Origin: Blautia sp.
GTDB lineage: Bacteria > Bacillota > Clostridia > Lachnospirales > Lachnospiraceae
DNA: 64,000 nucleotides
Direction: 5' to 3'
Assembly: GCA_029257775.1 (NCBI GenBank)
Contig: JARIAQ010000032.1
Span: 1-64,000 of the forward strand
Shown here: piece by piece, positions 26,070-35,042 of the stretch
Numbering within the stretch: the stretch's first letter is position 1
Layout of the letters: every line of letters starts with the position of its first letter
Notes under the pieces: generated by a model
The model's input: only the letters and a program-made list of their open reading frames with translations
Told to the model about the DNA's origin: nothing
Database searches by the model: none
Made by a program: the position numbers and the translations under genes

Positions 26070-27077
26070 CTATCCTTCAATTTCAGTAAATATTTCTTCT
26101 GCCCTATTCCTCAGTTCTTCTGAAAAGTTTATTTTTAATTGCTCTGCTACTTTTTCATTAATATAAAGGCTACTTCCATCTAAAAGTTCATAAGGCATTT
26201 CTTCTGCTTTTGACTCACCTTTTAAAATTTTTGCTGCCATTTTTCCTGTTTCTTTACCGAGATTAATATAGTCTAATCCTTCTGCAGCTAAACACCCAAG
26301 TTTCACTTGCTCAATTTCACTACCAAAAACAGGAATACCTTTTTTATTTGCTTGCTCTAATATTGTTGGCAAAACACTTACCACCGTGTTATCTGTAAGA
26401 TTTGTCAAACAGTCTACCTTTTCCAGTAAACCGGCTGCTGCTAAAGATACTTCTGAAGTATTCGTAACACCTGCTGTTTCTAAAGTAAATCCATATTCTT
26501 TTGCATATTTCTCATATTCTTTAATACTGTGAATGGAATTTGCTTCACTAGTAGTATACAGGATTCCAATTGTCTTTGCAGATGGAAGTACTTCACGTAT
26601 CATTTTTAATTGTGCTTCTACTGGAAGCTGATCACTAGTTCCTGTTACTTTTCCCACTGGGATTCCATCCTTTCCCGCAAGCTCTGCCTCTTCTGGATTA
26701 GTCACTGCTGTATACACAACCGGGATTTCTGTATTAACCGCACTATTATAAGCTGCCTGCGCACTTGGTGTTGCAATGGCACAAATCAAATCCACTTTAT
26801 CTGACACCATTTTATCTGAAATTTGTGCTGCTGTAGCAGTATCGGAATTTGCATTATCCAAATCAATTTCCAGATTTTTCCCTTCCTCAATACCTTCCTC
26901 TTTCAGTCCTTCTAAAAATCCCTCACGGCAATTATCTAAAGAACCATGTTCTGCAAACTGTGAAATACCAATACGATAAAAACCTTCTTTCCCCTCTTTA
27001 CTTTCGCCTTTGCACCCAGTAAAAAGACCTGTTGTTAAAATTGCTCCTAAAATCATAACAAATACTTTTTTCTTCAT
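26070..27077 (-). CDS. trpX: Tryptophan-type ABC substrate-binding lipoprotein (TrpX-like)
   Basis: The 335-residue protein has a lipoprotein signal ending FTGC (Cys22). A DUF534/TrpX-type fold follows (RIGISQFAEHGSLDNCREGF, AIATPSAQAAYN, VYTAVTNPEEA, YINLGKETGKMAA). It should bind tryptophan or a related aromatic compound outside the cell. It is the first gene behind the T-box leader; AAAGGAG precedes its ATG. Confidence 0.82.
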   Translation of the reverse strand: MKKKVFVMILGAILTTGLFTGCKGESKEGKEGFYRIGISQFAEHGSLDNCREGFLEGLKEEGIEEGKNLEIDLDNANSDTATAAQISDKMVSDKVDLICAIATPSAQAAYNSAVNTEIPVVYTAVTNPEEAELAGKDGIPVGKVTGTSDQLPVEAQLKMIREVLPSAKTIGILYTTSEANSIHSIKEYEKYAKEYGFTLETAGVTNTSEVSLAAAGLLEKVDCLTNLTDNTVVSVLPTILEQANKKGIPVFGSEIEQVKLGCLAAEGLDYINLGKETGKMAAKILKGESKAEEMPYELLDGSSLYINEKVAEQLKINFSEELRNRAEEIFTEIEG

Positions 27078-27162
27078 AATTTCTTTTCTCCTTTTTTTCT
27101 TTTTGCATTCCGATGTGCAAGGGCTTTATTTCATAGAAATTTATATTCTAGAAAACAAGAAA

Positions 27163-27250
27163 GAATTCTGTTTCACAGAATTCTCCGCCTGCGGCGGGTT
27201 GCTTTTGCAACATAATTCCTGTTCGCCGCAGTGCGATCCTCACGGAGCGT
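27163..27250. repeat. GC-rich nested-hairpin element in the trpX leader
   Basis: Several perfect stems are packed here: GAATTCTG/CAGAATTC (27163-27183), CCGCC/GGCGG (27185-27197) and GTTGC/GCAAC (27198-27211). A longer pairing, CTGCGGCG (27189-27196) with CGCCGCAG (27224-27231), encloses the last of these. The GC content stands out from the surroundings. It looks like a dispersed intergenic palindromic element or a structured leader segment; only one copy is in the window. Confidence 0.5.
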
Positions 27251-27291
27251 TTTTTATTGTATAGGCGCAATTTCCTATACAATAAAAAACC
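27250..27291. repeat. Perfect 17-bp hairpin overlapping the T-box terminator U-run
   Basis: GTTTTTTATTGTATAGG and its exact complement flank an 8-base loop. On the minus strand the 5' arm is made of the T-box terminator's own T-run. It ends with a short A-run and no T-run. Confidence 0.7.
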
Positions 27292-27566
27292 GCCCCAAGT
27301 TATAAACTAACTTGAGACGGTAATAAAATCCTTTATTATCGCGGTACCACTCAACTTAACATTGCTAAATGTCCACTCTCCCATGTACTGACATACATGC
27401 CTGATTGATAACGGGTTCGGTTCCCGACAACGCCTACTCTTTCCATTTCGGGCTGCCCTCGAAAGTCCATTCAGCTTTAAATTCCATACGACATTCTCAC
27501 CATCCGCCGCTCTCTGTGATTTCTTTTCAAGCTTACTCTTCTTTCTCATCGGTTTTGCTTTTATTG
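27283..27566 (-). ncRNA. T-box leader, tryptophan specifier (UGG)
   Basis: The antiterminator core GAGTGGTACCGCG lies at 27352-27340. A terminator follows (27321-27283; ACCGTC-CAAGTT paired with AACTTG-GGCGGT, then T6). In Stem I, GAAAG/CTTTC and AGCTT/AAGCT helices enclose a specifier loop whose 3' side reads GAA-UGG-A, placing UGG (Trp) at 27469-27467. The AG-bulge region (CAGAGAGCGG) lies between. Uncharged tRNA-Trp would stabilise the antiterminator and switch on trpXYZ. Confidence 0.88.
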
Positions 27567-27571
27567 CTATT

Positions 27572-27600
27572 ATTTTATGCTTAACTCTATTTTTTGTCAA
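27572..27600 (-). promoter_or_regulatory. Promoter of the T-box/trpXYZ operon
   Basis: A perfect TTGACA (27600-27595) and TAAAAT (27577-27572) are spaced 17 bases. The -35 lies in the last codons of the MATE gene. Confidence 0.7.
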
Positions 27601-28930
27601 CTATTTTTTTATTTTTTTTATCTGTTCTCTTTATCACAAACATTCCCACTGCCATCGTACACAATTCTGCTATTGGATATGCTAACCAAACACCTGTCAC
27701 CCCCATAAAAAGAGGTAATACATACACAAAAACAAGTACCAAAATACATCCTCTTAGCAGACATAAAAGTAAAGAATATGCATTTTTTACCACAGATTGA
27801 AAATAGCAAATATACACCATATTTGCTGCCATAAACAAAAAACCACTAAAATAAATCCGCACTGCATCTCCTGACATGGAAAGAATTTCTTTGTCCGGAT
27901 TTAAAAAAATATATGTAAAGAAATCTGGTGCAAAAACTCCAATAAATACAATCACACCGCAGACGATGATAGACGTTATCATCGTAAGTTTTCTTACAAA
28001 AAAAGTCCTCTCAAACTGACCTGCCCCATAATTCACTGAGATAATGGGTTGAGACGCCTGATTTACGCCTTTACATAGGCACATTACAACAATCGCCGTA
28101 TTACAGATAATTCCAAATACTGTAACACCTATATTTCCTACATATTTTAAAAGTTGTAAATTAAATACAAAAATAGTAATTCCCGATGAAACCTCAATTA
28201 GAAAACTAGCCGTTCCATTCACTACTATGTCTTTAATATAACCAATATGAATTCCATGAAAGTTGAATTTTAGTTGATTTTTCTTTGTTAAAAAATGAAT
28301 ACATAGAATTGCCACAGTTAAATACGAACCAATCACAGTTGCCATGGCTGCCCCAGCCATCCCCATATTCATTGGAAATACAAATACATAATCTAATACA
28401 ATATTCGTAATTCCTCCAGCAATTACACCATTCATTGCTAACTTCGGTGCACCATCATTTCTTACAAAAGTCTGCAAAAAAGCAGATAAAAAATACGCTC
28501 CCATTCCCCATATAATATACGGGATATAATCCATAATATATGGCATAGTTTCCTCTGTTCCACCTAAAATCCATGCAATATCTTCCATAAAAATCACACT
28601 TAAAACAAGAAGTAACAACCATATAAGAATATTTAGAAAAAAAGATACTGTAAAATAAGCATCTGCCTTTTTCGTCTCTCCTCTACCCCTATAAATTGAC
28701 ATAAGAACGGATCCACCTACACCAAATAAAAGCCCCAATCCAAAAAACACATTATAAATAGGCAATGCAATATTCAGTGCTGCCATTGCCACACTTCCCA
28801 ACCCTTTTCCAATAATAATAGTATCTGCCAAAACATAAATGGACGTTACCATTGTACCCATAATCGAAGGAATTAAATAACGAAAAAATAGTTCATTTAC
28901 TGGTCTGACTATAAAATCTTTTGTTTCCAT
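27587..28930 (-). CDS. MATE family efflux transporter
   Basis: The 447-residue protein has about twelve membrane segments. MATE landmarks include the start LFFRYLIPSIMGTMVTSIYVLADTI, the repeat-2 QASQPIISVNYGAGQF and FGLGLLFGVGGSVLMS. It should export cationic compounds in exchange for sodium or protons. It follows the DUF4173 gene by 75 bases with no clear terminator. Confidence 0.88.
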   Translation of the reverse strand: METKDFIVRPVNELFFRYLIPSIMGTMVTSIYVLADTIIIGKGLGSVAMAALNIALPIYNVFFGLGLLFGVGGSVLMSIYRGRGETKKADAYFTVSFFLNILIWLLLLVLSVIFMEDIAWILGGTEETMPYIMDYIPYIIWGMGAYFLSAFLQTFVRNDGAPKLAMNGVIAGGITNIVLDYVFVFPMNMGMAGAAMATVIGSYLTVAILCIHFLTKKNQLKFNFHGIHIGYIKDIVVNGTASFLIEVSSGITIFVFNLQLLKYVGNIGVTVFGIICNTAIVVMCLCKGVNQASQPIISVNYGAGQFERTFFVRKLTMITSIIVCGVIVFIGVFAPDFFTYIFLNPDKEILSMSGDAVRIYFSGFLFMAANMVYICYFQSVVKNAYSLLLCLLRGCILVLVFVYVLPLFMGVTGVWLAYPIAELCTMAVGMFVIKRTDKKNKKIVDKK

Positions 28931-29005
28931 AAAAACCTCACCTATATATTTTTTTCCTGCAAAAATACAGTATATATAAGGATATTCTTTCTGGCAACAT
29001 CTTTC

Positions 29006-30304
29006 TTAGAAAAGTATCGAATTTAAAGGTAACACACAAAGTATTGTAAAAAGAACTGCACCTGAAAAGACTGCCCAGCGTACCAATGCAATTTTCTTTT
29101 TTTGATGATAGATAATCAGCGAAAGAACTAAAAACAACCAAATCATAAACACACTTGCCTGTATTCTTTTTATAGTAAATCCATATACCACAATATACAT
29201 TCCCAGCTTACTCATTGCTGTAACTAAAAGCAAAATTGTCACCATAGAAAAAACTATATTAATTACAGATAGCACTTTATTTTCTCTTGTTATGGTTCTT
29301 GCAAAAGTATTCATTAAGAACAACAGCAACACATTAAAAGCAGTAATTCCACACAATTCAAAAAATCCTTGTCTTGCATATTCTGCATAAGTAAAACTTT
29401 CTGGCAAAATTCCTACACATGCAGAGAAAAGATATTTTGCCTGAAAGCCAATAAATAAAAAGTATATGAATCCGATTATTCCTGCAAATGTATAAATAGC
29501 CACATCTGGCACAATATGAAATCCTTGCCCTGACTTTTCTTCATAATTTTCACAAAAACTTTTTTCTATATTTCTCTTATATATTCCTCCATATACGATA
29601 CCAAACATCAAGGAAGATAAAATAAGAATAATAGGAATTTTCACACACATTTGAAGAAAAATACCACCATTAAAAAGAACTCTAAAAGCATTATCTAACA
29701 TCTGCGCAAATTCTTTATCTGCATGAGACAAAACTGGTAAAATAACAACTAACACTGGCAAAGAAATTACAATTCCTAATAAAACCATTCTACCTGTTTT
29801 TTTCTCAGATTTTTTACATAAACTTTCCCATATCACTCTAATCTGGCATAAAAAATTGAAAAACGGCAGAATAATTGAGGCATTCCACATATCAAAAAGT
29901 ACCCATGATGATGTTTTTCCATTTAAAACTAACCCCTCTGTCATAACTAAAGTCCAATATTCTCCAACTATTACCAACATTCCCAATTGGGCGAGTGGCA
30001 TACTAGAATAATATCCATAAGGAAGTCCAATCCCTAGAACAATAATACTCCAAAATATCTTTTCTTTGTTTATATGAAATCCCTTTGCCAAACAATATAT
30101 CCATACTAGTGTAATATAAAGTACCACAAAACCTGATATATGAAAAAAAGAGTTATGTTGCTCTACTTTCCACAAGAAATATCCTAAGAATAGATAAACT
30201 ACTGCAAAAATTTTATCCCACTTATCTATCTTGACTTCTGTAAAAAAAGGTTCACTTTTTAAAGGTAAGTCCATTTCTGTACTTACCCGATTTTTATTTT
30301 CCAT
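29006..30304 (-). CDS. DUF4173 membrane protein
   Basis: The 432-residue protein has a soluble N-terminus of about 25 residues and about eleven membrane segments. Its pattern fits the DUF4173 family (TYAEYARQGFFELCGITAFNV, YGFTIKRIQASVFMIWL). The family's function is unknown. It follows the XRE gene by 27 bases, so it likely shares its operon. Confidence 0.7.
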   Translation of the reverse strand: MENKNRVSTEMDLPLKSEPFFTEVKIDKWDKIFAVVYLFLGYFLWKVEQHNSFFHISGFVVLYITLVWIYCLAKGFHINKEKIFWSIIVLGIGLPYGYYSSMPLAQLGMLVIVGEYWTLVMTEGLVLNGKTSSWVLFDMWNASIILPFFNFLCQIRVIWESLCKKSEKKTGRMVLLGIVISLPVLVVILPVLSHADKEFAQMLDNAFRVLFNGGIFLQMCVKIPIILILSSLMFGIVYGGIYKRNIEKSFCENYEEKSGQGFHIVPDVAIYTFAGIIGFIYFLFIGFQAKYLFSACVGILPESFTYAEYARQGFFELCGITAFNVLLLFLMNTFARTITRENKVLSVINIVFSMVTILLLVTAMSKLGMYIVVYGFTIKRIQASVFMIWLFLVLSLIIYHQKKKIALVRWAVFSGAVLFTILCVLPLNSILF

Positions 30305-30331
30305 TCTTTTTCCTCTCTTTCCGAAAATTAT

Positions 30332-30547
30332 TTAGAATTCTTTCTCAGAAACATACTCCAGAATATCTCCTGGCTGACACTCTAATGCCCTACACAGAGC
30401 TTCCAAAGTAGTAAAACGAACTGCTTTTGCCTTTCCATTTTTCAGTATAGACAAATTCGCAGGTGTAAGATCAATGGCTTTCGCCAAATCACCAGCACTA
30501 ATTTTTCTCTTTGCCATTACCACATCAAGATTTACTACAATAGGCAT
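30332..30547 (-). CDS. Small XRE/Cro-type transcription regulator
   Basis: The 71-residue single HTH protein (KRKISAGDLAKAIDLTPANLSILKNGKAKAV) has a tail EALCRALECQPGDILEY typical of the family paired with DUF2975 proteins. I chose the ATG at 30547 because AGGAAGG lies 9 bases before it; the ATG at 30556 directly abuts that site. It probably regulates this cluster. Confidence 0.85.
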   Translation of the reverse strand: MPIVVNLDVVMAKRKISAGDLAKAIDLTPANLSILKNGKAKAVRFTTLEALCRALECQPGDILEYVSEKEF

Positions 30548-30561
30548 ATTTTTCATCCTTC

Positions 30562-31014
30562 CTATATGGTATAATCATTTTCCTTTTTTATTTCTTCTGC
30601 CTGTACAAATACGTTTTTTATTACACCAAGAACCAGCCCCATAAACACAGCTGTCCCACATAGAAACAAAAATGGAAAATAATAAAAACCGCTTATTCCA
30701 AAAATAACTCCTGCTGCTGTACAACACCAAGACAACTGTTTTAAATATTTTGTATTTTGATTGATGAATACTTGATTTTCACTGATATTTTTCAGCAAAC
30801 CATTCATTCTGTAAAGAGCAATTCCAACTGGGATTGCCATGGCATAATTTGTCACCAAAAAGTAGGGTAACATTCCATCTAAAAGAGGACTGCGAAGTTT
30901 TAAAAATCCTTGATACAACCATGGAGCACCAACACACAATACTACAAGAAATACTGCAAAAAAATAAATACAGACTCTCGTAAATTTCAAGCTCTTATTC
31001 TTGTTCCAATTCAT
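30562..31014 (-). CDS. DUF2975 membrane protein
   Basis: The 150-residue protein has four membrane segments and the DUF2975 layout (segment pair, short LYRMNGLLKNISENQVF loop, second pair). AGGAGG precedes the ATG. DUF2975 proteins nearly always come with a small XRE regulator, as here (14 bases further on). Confidence 0.8.
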   Translation of the reverse strand: MNWNKNKSLKFTRVCIYFFAVFLVVLCVGAPWLYQGFLKLRSPLLDGMLPYFLVTNYAMAIPVGIALYRMNGLLKNISENQVFINQNTKYLKQLSWCCTAAGVIFGISGFYYFPFLFLCGTAVFMGLVLGVIKNVFVQAEEIKKENDYTI

Positions 31015-31028
31015 CTTTTACCTCCTAA

Positions 31029-31080
31029 TAAAAAGTTCTGTGTTTTCCTTTTACCAAAGAATACCACAGAACTTTTTGTT
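31029..31080 (-). terminator. Terminator after the ABC permease pair
   Basis: AAAAAGTTCTGTG and CACAGAACTTTTT form a 13-bp stem around a loop of about 20 bases. It separates the ABC genes from the DUF2975-XRE pair. Confidence 0.75.
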
Positions 31081-31111
31081 TTTCAATATTTTTTTATCGT
31101 TTTTCGATATT

Positions 31112-31732
31112 TTATTTTCTATTTGAACGAATAAATATTCCTACTACTAAAAATCCAATACCTACAACACCCAAAAACCATTTCCACTCATATTTATTTA
31201 TAGTCATAGAAAAGAGATAAAAAACGCCTATTCTTTTAATAGAAATCATGAGATTCACTATATAATACAAAAGTGGTGCCATATATCCCACTATCACTTG
31301 ATCACTTAGCGCATAGAAAAATACTCCCATACCTCCTAAAAAAAGCATCGTTGCCAATTCTCCCATATACAATTTTCCAAAGAGAAATTCACAGTTACCT
31401 GCTTTTAATATACACATATAAATTCCTAAAAGTAACATGAGGCTTATAAAAGCTTGCATAATACGAATACTATATACCTTTGCCATAGACATATACTTGG
31501 AGAACAATAAGTCTCTAATATCTCTATCCTGCTCTGGTAAAAAAACTGTCGGCAATATAATAACACTTAAAAATACTACATAAAACTCTAAAACTTTTGC
31601 CGTTTCTATTTCTGACAAATTTTCTATTCCTAAAAAAAGAGGTGAAACTACAAGCAGTAATATACAAAGAAAAATCGGCATTAACAAATTATGCTTTTGA
31701 TTTTCTTTTGCTAACACAAAGTATCTTTCCAT
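31112..31732 (-). CDS. ABC-2-type membrane subunit (second permease)
   Basis: The 206-residue protein has six membrane segments and no enzymatic motif. It overlaps the preceding permease gene by 44 bases and follows GGAG. Position and topology suggest the second half of the transporter. Alternatively it could be an immunity-type membrane protein. Confidence 0.6.
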   Translation of the reverse strand: MERYFVLAKENQKHNLLMPIFLCILLLVVSPLFLGIENLSEIETAKVLEFYVVFLSVIILPTVFLPEQDRDIRDLLFSKYMSMAKVYSIRIMQAFISLMLLLGIYMCILKAGNCEFLFGKLYMGELATMLFLGGMGVFFYALSDQVIVGYMAPLLYYIVNLMISIKRIGVFYLFSMTINKYEWKWFLGVVGIGFLVVGIFIRSNRK

Positions 31733-32939
31733 AAAAATCCCATGCTCCTTTTCTTTTCATACTGTAAATCCATACAGATAAAGCAACACAAATCAATGCA
31801 AAACCTGTATAAAATACTCTGTTTATAACAAATTCCCGAAAATGATCTGCAAACACCTGATAATCCATAGCACTATTATGGCGAATAATAAGATGAAAAC
31901 TAAAATTTCCAGACACTAACTCCCCTCCCTGCACAAATACATCTACAAACCACCATATCGTCTGCACAAGAATGGCAATGGCGCTATCTGTAAGCTCTGT
32001 TAAAAACATACCAACAGCAGATACTGCCATTATTTCTGGCAATAACCAAATAAAGGCAGCAGATATAAATGCAAAATAATCAATAGAAATATCCATACCT
32101 TTTGTATATCCAATACACTGTATTAAAGTATAAAAAGCCGCAAAAATTACCGGTAAAAGCATAATTGCTATCATGGCTAAATATCTACTTAAAATTACAG
32201 TACTAGAGGATACTTTACGAGCATATATTAACTCCTGCATTTTTGCTCTTCTATCACGCATACATCTTGTAATAACTACAAACACTGGCATAATCCCTAG
32301 AATAATACCTAGATAATCACTGAAAAGTCTAGCATATCCTCTTGTAAATTTATCTCTTTCTATGAGATTTTTATACTCTTTCATTGCGTCTTCATACTCT
32401 GCCGGAACATCTACCCCTTGACTAAATACACGTTCCTCATATGAAGAACCAGCTCCTAAAATAAAAGTGACTTTTTTCATGTTCTCTTTAAAAATATCAT
32501 AAGAAATACCAGACTTTAAAGGTAAACGAAAAACAGAATATACAGAAGTTTCCGGAGTTATATTTTCATAAAATGACTCTATTTCCATACTTCTCTGTGC
32601 TTCAGTAAGCCCTGTCATTTCTTCTAAAATTTTGTCAATTTCTTGCTTTTCCTCTTCATCTATTTTTACATATTTAATAAACCCTGCAGGATACGTTGTC
32701 CAACTATCATCATAAAAATCCTGAGCCAATTCCCCTAAAAGGACCTCCTCTATATCCCTTTCCTCTTTTGAAATTTTAGTTCCATATATTCCATCTTCTG
32801 TTTTCACTGGCTTCTGCGCATCAAAACCTGGACTTCCCATCTGTGTAAAGAAAAATAACAAAACACATACAACATAGATCCAATAAATTAAACTTTTAAA
32901 ATTCTGTCCACATTCTTTCTGTAATAATTTAAAAAACAT
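31689..32939 (-). CDS. ABC-2-type transporter permease with large extracellular domain
   Basis: The 416-residue protein has one N-terminal membrane helix, then an acidic extracytoplasmic region of about 170 residues (roughly 35-205). Five or six further helices follow. This is the layout of bacitracin/lantibiotic-type ABC-2 exporters. Its start overlaps the ATPase stop. Confidence 0.7.
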   Translation of the reverse strand: MFFKLLQKECGQNFKSLIYWIYVVCVLLFFFTQMGSPGFDAQKPVKTEDGIYGTKISKEERDIEEVLLGELAQDFYDDSWTTYPAGFIKYVKIDEEEKQEIDKILEEMTGLTEAQRSMEIESFYENITPETSVYSVFRLPLKSGISYDIFKENMKKVTFILGAGSSYEERVFSQGVDVPAEYEDAMKEYKNLIERDKFTRGYARLFSDYLGIILGIMPVFVVITRCMRDRRAKMQELIYARKVSSSTVILSRYLAMIAIMLLPVIFAAFYTLIQCIGYTKGMDISIDYFAFISAAFIWLLPEIMAVSAVGMFLTELTDSAIAILVQTIWWFVDVFVQGGELVSGNFSFHLIIRHNSAMDYQVFADHFREFVINRVFYTGFALICVALSVWIYSMKRKGAWDFYGKILCVSKRKSKA

Positions 32940-33816
32940 TTAGCTCACCTGCCTTTTCACCCATGATGTATATATAAGCATCTTCTACTCCAGCAGTACA
33001 CATCTCTGCTGCAAAAGATGGCTTTTCATCTGAAATGAATCGAACAGAAACATTGTTTCCTGTAGTTAGCATAGCAATTATACGAAATTTTCTTTTTAAC
33101 TGTGGTAATTCTTTTTTACTTACTTTTACTGTATAAACTTTACCTTCTGCAAGAGAAATAAACTCCTCCACTGTACCTGTAAAAATAATTTCTCCCTGAT
33201 CCATAACAGCAATCTTTTCGCAAGTTGCTTCAATATCTCCCACAATATGTGTGGATAAAATTACAATTCTTTCTTCTGCAATTTCATTTAAAAGATTTCG
33301 GAATCGAACTCTTTCCTCTGGATCCAACCCTGCTGTGGGCTCATCTACAATCAATACCTTAGGATTGTGTAAAATTGCCTGTGCAATCCCAAGCCTTCTT
33401 CGCATTCCTCCTGATAACGCCTTTACTTTCATTCTTCTCTCTTCTTGAAGATTAACACGTTTTAAAAGTTTCGGTATTCTATTTCTTCGATCCTCTTTTG
33501 ACATCCCTGATAAAACCCCCAAATAGTCCATAGCTTCATACACTGTCATATTGGGATATATGGAAAAATCTTGTGGTAAATACCCTACTATTTTCCTTAT
33601 TTCTGTTGTATTTTCTACGGGTATTCCACAGATGCTAATCTTCCCCTGTTGCTTCTTCAAAATAGTTACAAGGGTTTTCATCAATGTAGTCTTTCCCGCT
33701 CCATTTCTTCCTAAAAGTCCAAACATTCCTTGTGAAATCGTAAGATCTATATGATTCAATGCTTGTTTCTTTCCATAATTTTTACTTAAATTTTTTATTT
33801 CAATCTCTAAACTCAT
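32929..33816 (-). CDS. ABC transporter ATPase (ABC-2 export type)
   Basis: The 295-residue ATPase has Walker A GRNGAGKTT, signature LSGGMRRR, Walker B LIVDEPTAGLDPEER and switch His in STHIV. A C-terminal domain of about 75 residues follows. It belongs to the BcrA/CcmA-like export group. AAAGGGAGC precedes the ATG. It lies 80 bases after the sensor kinase gene. Confidence 0.85.
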   Translation of the reverse strand: MSLEIEIKNLSKNYGKKQALNHIDLTISQGMFGLLGRNGAGKTTLMKTLVTILKKQQGKISICGIPVENTTEIRKIVGYLPQDFSIYPNMTVYEAMDYLGVLSGMSKEDRRNRIPKLLKRVNLQEERRMKVKALSGGMRRRLGIAQAILHNPKVLIVDEPTAGLDPEERVRFRNLLNEIAEERIVILSTHIVGDIEATCEKIAVMDQGEIIFTGTVEEFISLAEGKVYTVKVSKKELPQLKRKFRIIAMLTTGNNVSVRFISDEKPSFAAEMCTAGVEDAYIYIMGEKAGELNVF

Positions 33817-33896
33817 ATAATCAGCTCCCTTTCCTTTGCTATTCTTAGCATAAAAGAAAAAACTCTACATTCTATCTACTTTTTCCTAAAATTTTT

Positions 33897-35042
33897 TTAA
33901 GAAATCAAAAAAGAAGCTGAAACAATAGCTCCTTTGTCCTCTATTCTATTCGCTAAATTGATTGTTCCTCCATGCAATTTACAAAGCATATTACAAATAT
34001 GAAGACCAATTCCAAAGTGCTCTTCTTCCTGTTTACCACTATAATAAGGTCCAATCGCTTTATACAACTCACTGTCTGAAAATCCTTTTCCATCATCCTC
34101 TACATATAAATACATGTATTTTTGTGTTCCTTTTTCTTCAATTTCAAGAGAGACAATCACCTGTTTTTTTGCAAAACGAATAGCATTAGACAATAGATTA
34201 TCTAAAACTTCCAATACAATATTTTCATCAAATAACACTTTCTCCTTTTCTATTTCCAAAGATAAATATTTCACAGAAAGTTGAATATTTCCTCCCATAT
34301 TTAAGGCTTCTGCAATTCCTTCTATAGTTTTACAAAAGTGAAACAATTCAATCATTTCCTTTTCAATAGGATATTCATCCAAATTGCGAACTTCTTTCAT
34401 TGTCTTACTAAAATCTGATAATCGTTCCAGCTGTTTCATCATCAAAAGTAATATATCGGTCATTTTTTCCTGACTTACTGCCCCCTCAGGTAAATACCTA
34501 CTCAAGAACTCACAATATCCTTTTAAAACAGTCAACGGTGTACGTAAATCATGTGCGAAAGCCGCATTTAATTGTTTTTGTTCTTCTACTAGTTTCCACA
34601 TATACTCATAATTTTCCACTAAAGTTTCCCGCATTTTATCCATAGATTTTAAAAGTTTTCCCATTTCATCTTTACTTTCATATTCTAGAGAAAATTGTAA
34701 ATTTTGATTCTGTATTTCCTGCACTCCTTTTTCTAAAAGAGCAAACGGTCTTTCTAGTCTATTTTTATAAAATTGTTTTAACATAAAAAATACTGCTACA
34801 ACCAAATAAAAAAATCCTGAAAATCTAGAACCTATACCCCATAAAAAAAGCTGCCAATTCTCTAACTTTATTTTTCCTATATGCCACATCAAGAGTCTCC
34901 TATCACAGATTCGTACTGTCAGAATGGTAAGCACTAATACAATTCCTCCATAAATTAGAAAATAGCAAAGAATTCCATGGAATAATGACATTTCCTGTAT
35001 TCGTTTTTTTAAAGCTTCAATCTTTACATCTATCCAATCCAC
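33897..35042 (-). CDS. Sensor histidine kinase
   Basis: The protein has about 381 residues: two membrane helices (roughly 20-40 and 60-80), a HAMP-like linker, the phospho-acceptor motif AFAHDLRTPLT, an N-box (DNLLSNAIRFA), and G-boxes DDGKGF and HFGIGLHICNML. I favour the GTG at 35042, which follows GGGAGTGGG; a GTG at 35060 is possible. Either overlaps the response regulator stop. Confidence 0.85.
   Translation of the reverse strand: MDWIDVKIEALKKRIQEMSLFHGILCYFLIYGGIVLVLTILTVRICDRRLLMWHIGKIKLENWQLFLWGIGSRFSGFFYLVVAVFFMLKQFYKNRLERPFALLEKGVQEIQNQNLQFSLEYESKDEMGKLLKSMDKMRETLVENYEYMWKLVEEQKQLNAAFAHDLRTPLTVLKGYCEFLSRYLPEGAVSQEKMTDILLLMMKQLERLSDFSKTMKEVRNLDEYPIEKEMIELFHFCKTIEGIAEALNMGGNIQLSVKYLSLEIEKEKVLFDENIVLEVLDNLLSNAIRFAKKQVIVSLEIEEKGTQKYMYLYVEDDGKGFSDSELYKAIGPYYSGKQEEEHFGIGLHICNMLCKLHGGTINLANRIEDKGAIVSASFLIS

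Noticed and set aside
27307-27600. A 97-codon minus-strand frame through the T-box region
   Set aside because: The DNA there is fully explained by T-box stems and the antiterminator; the peptide is basic and low in meaning.
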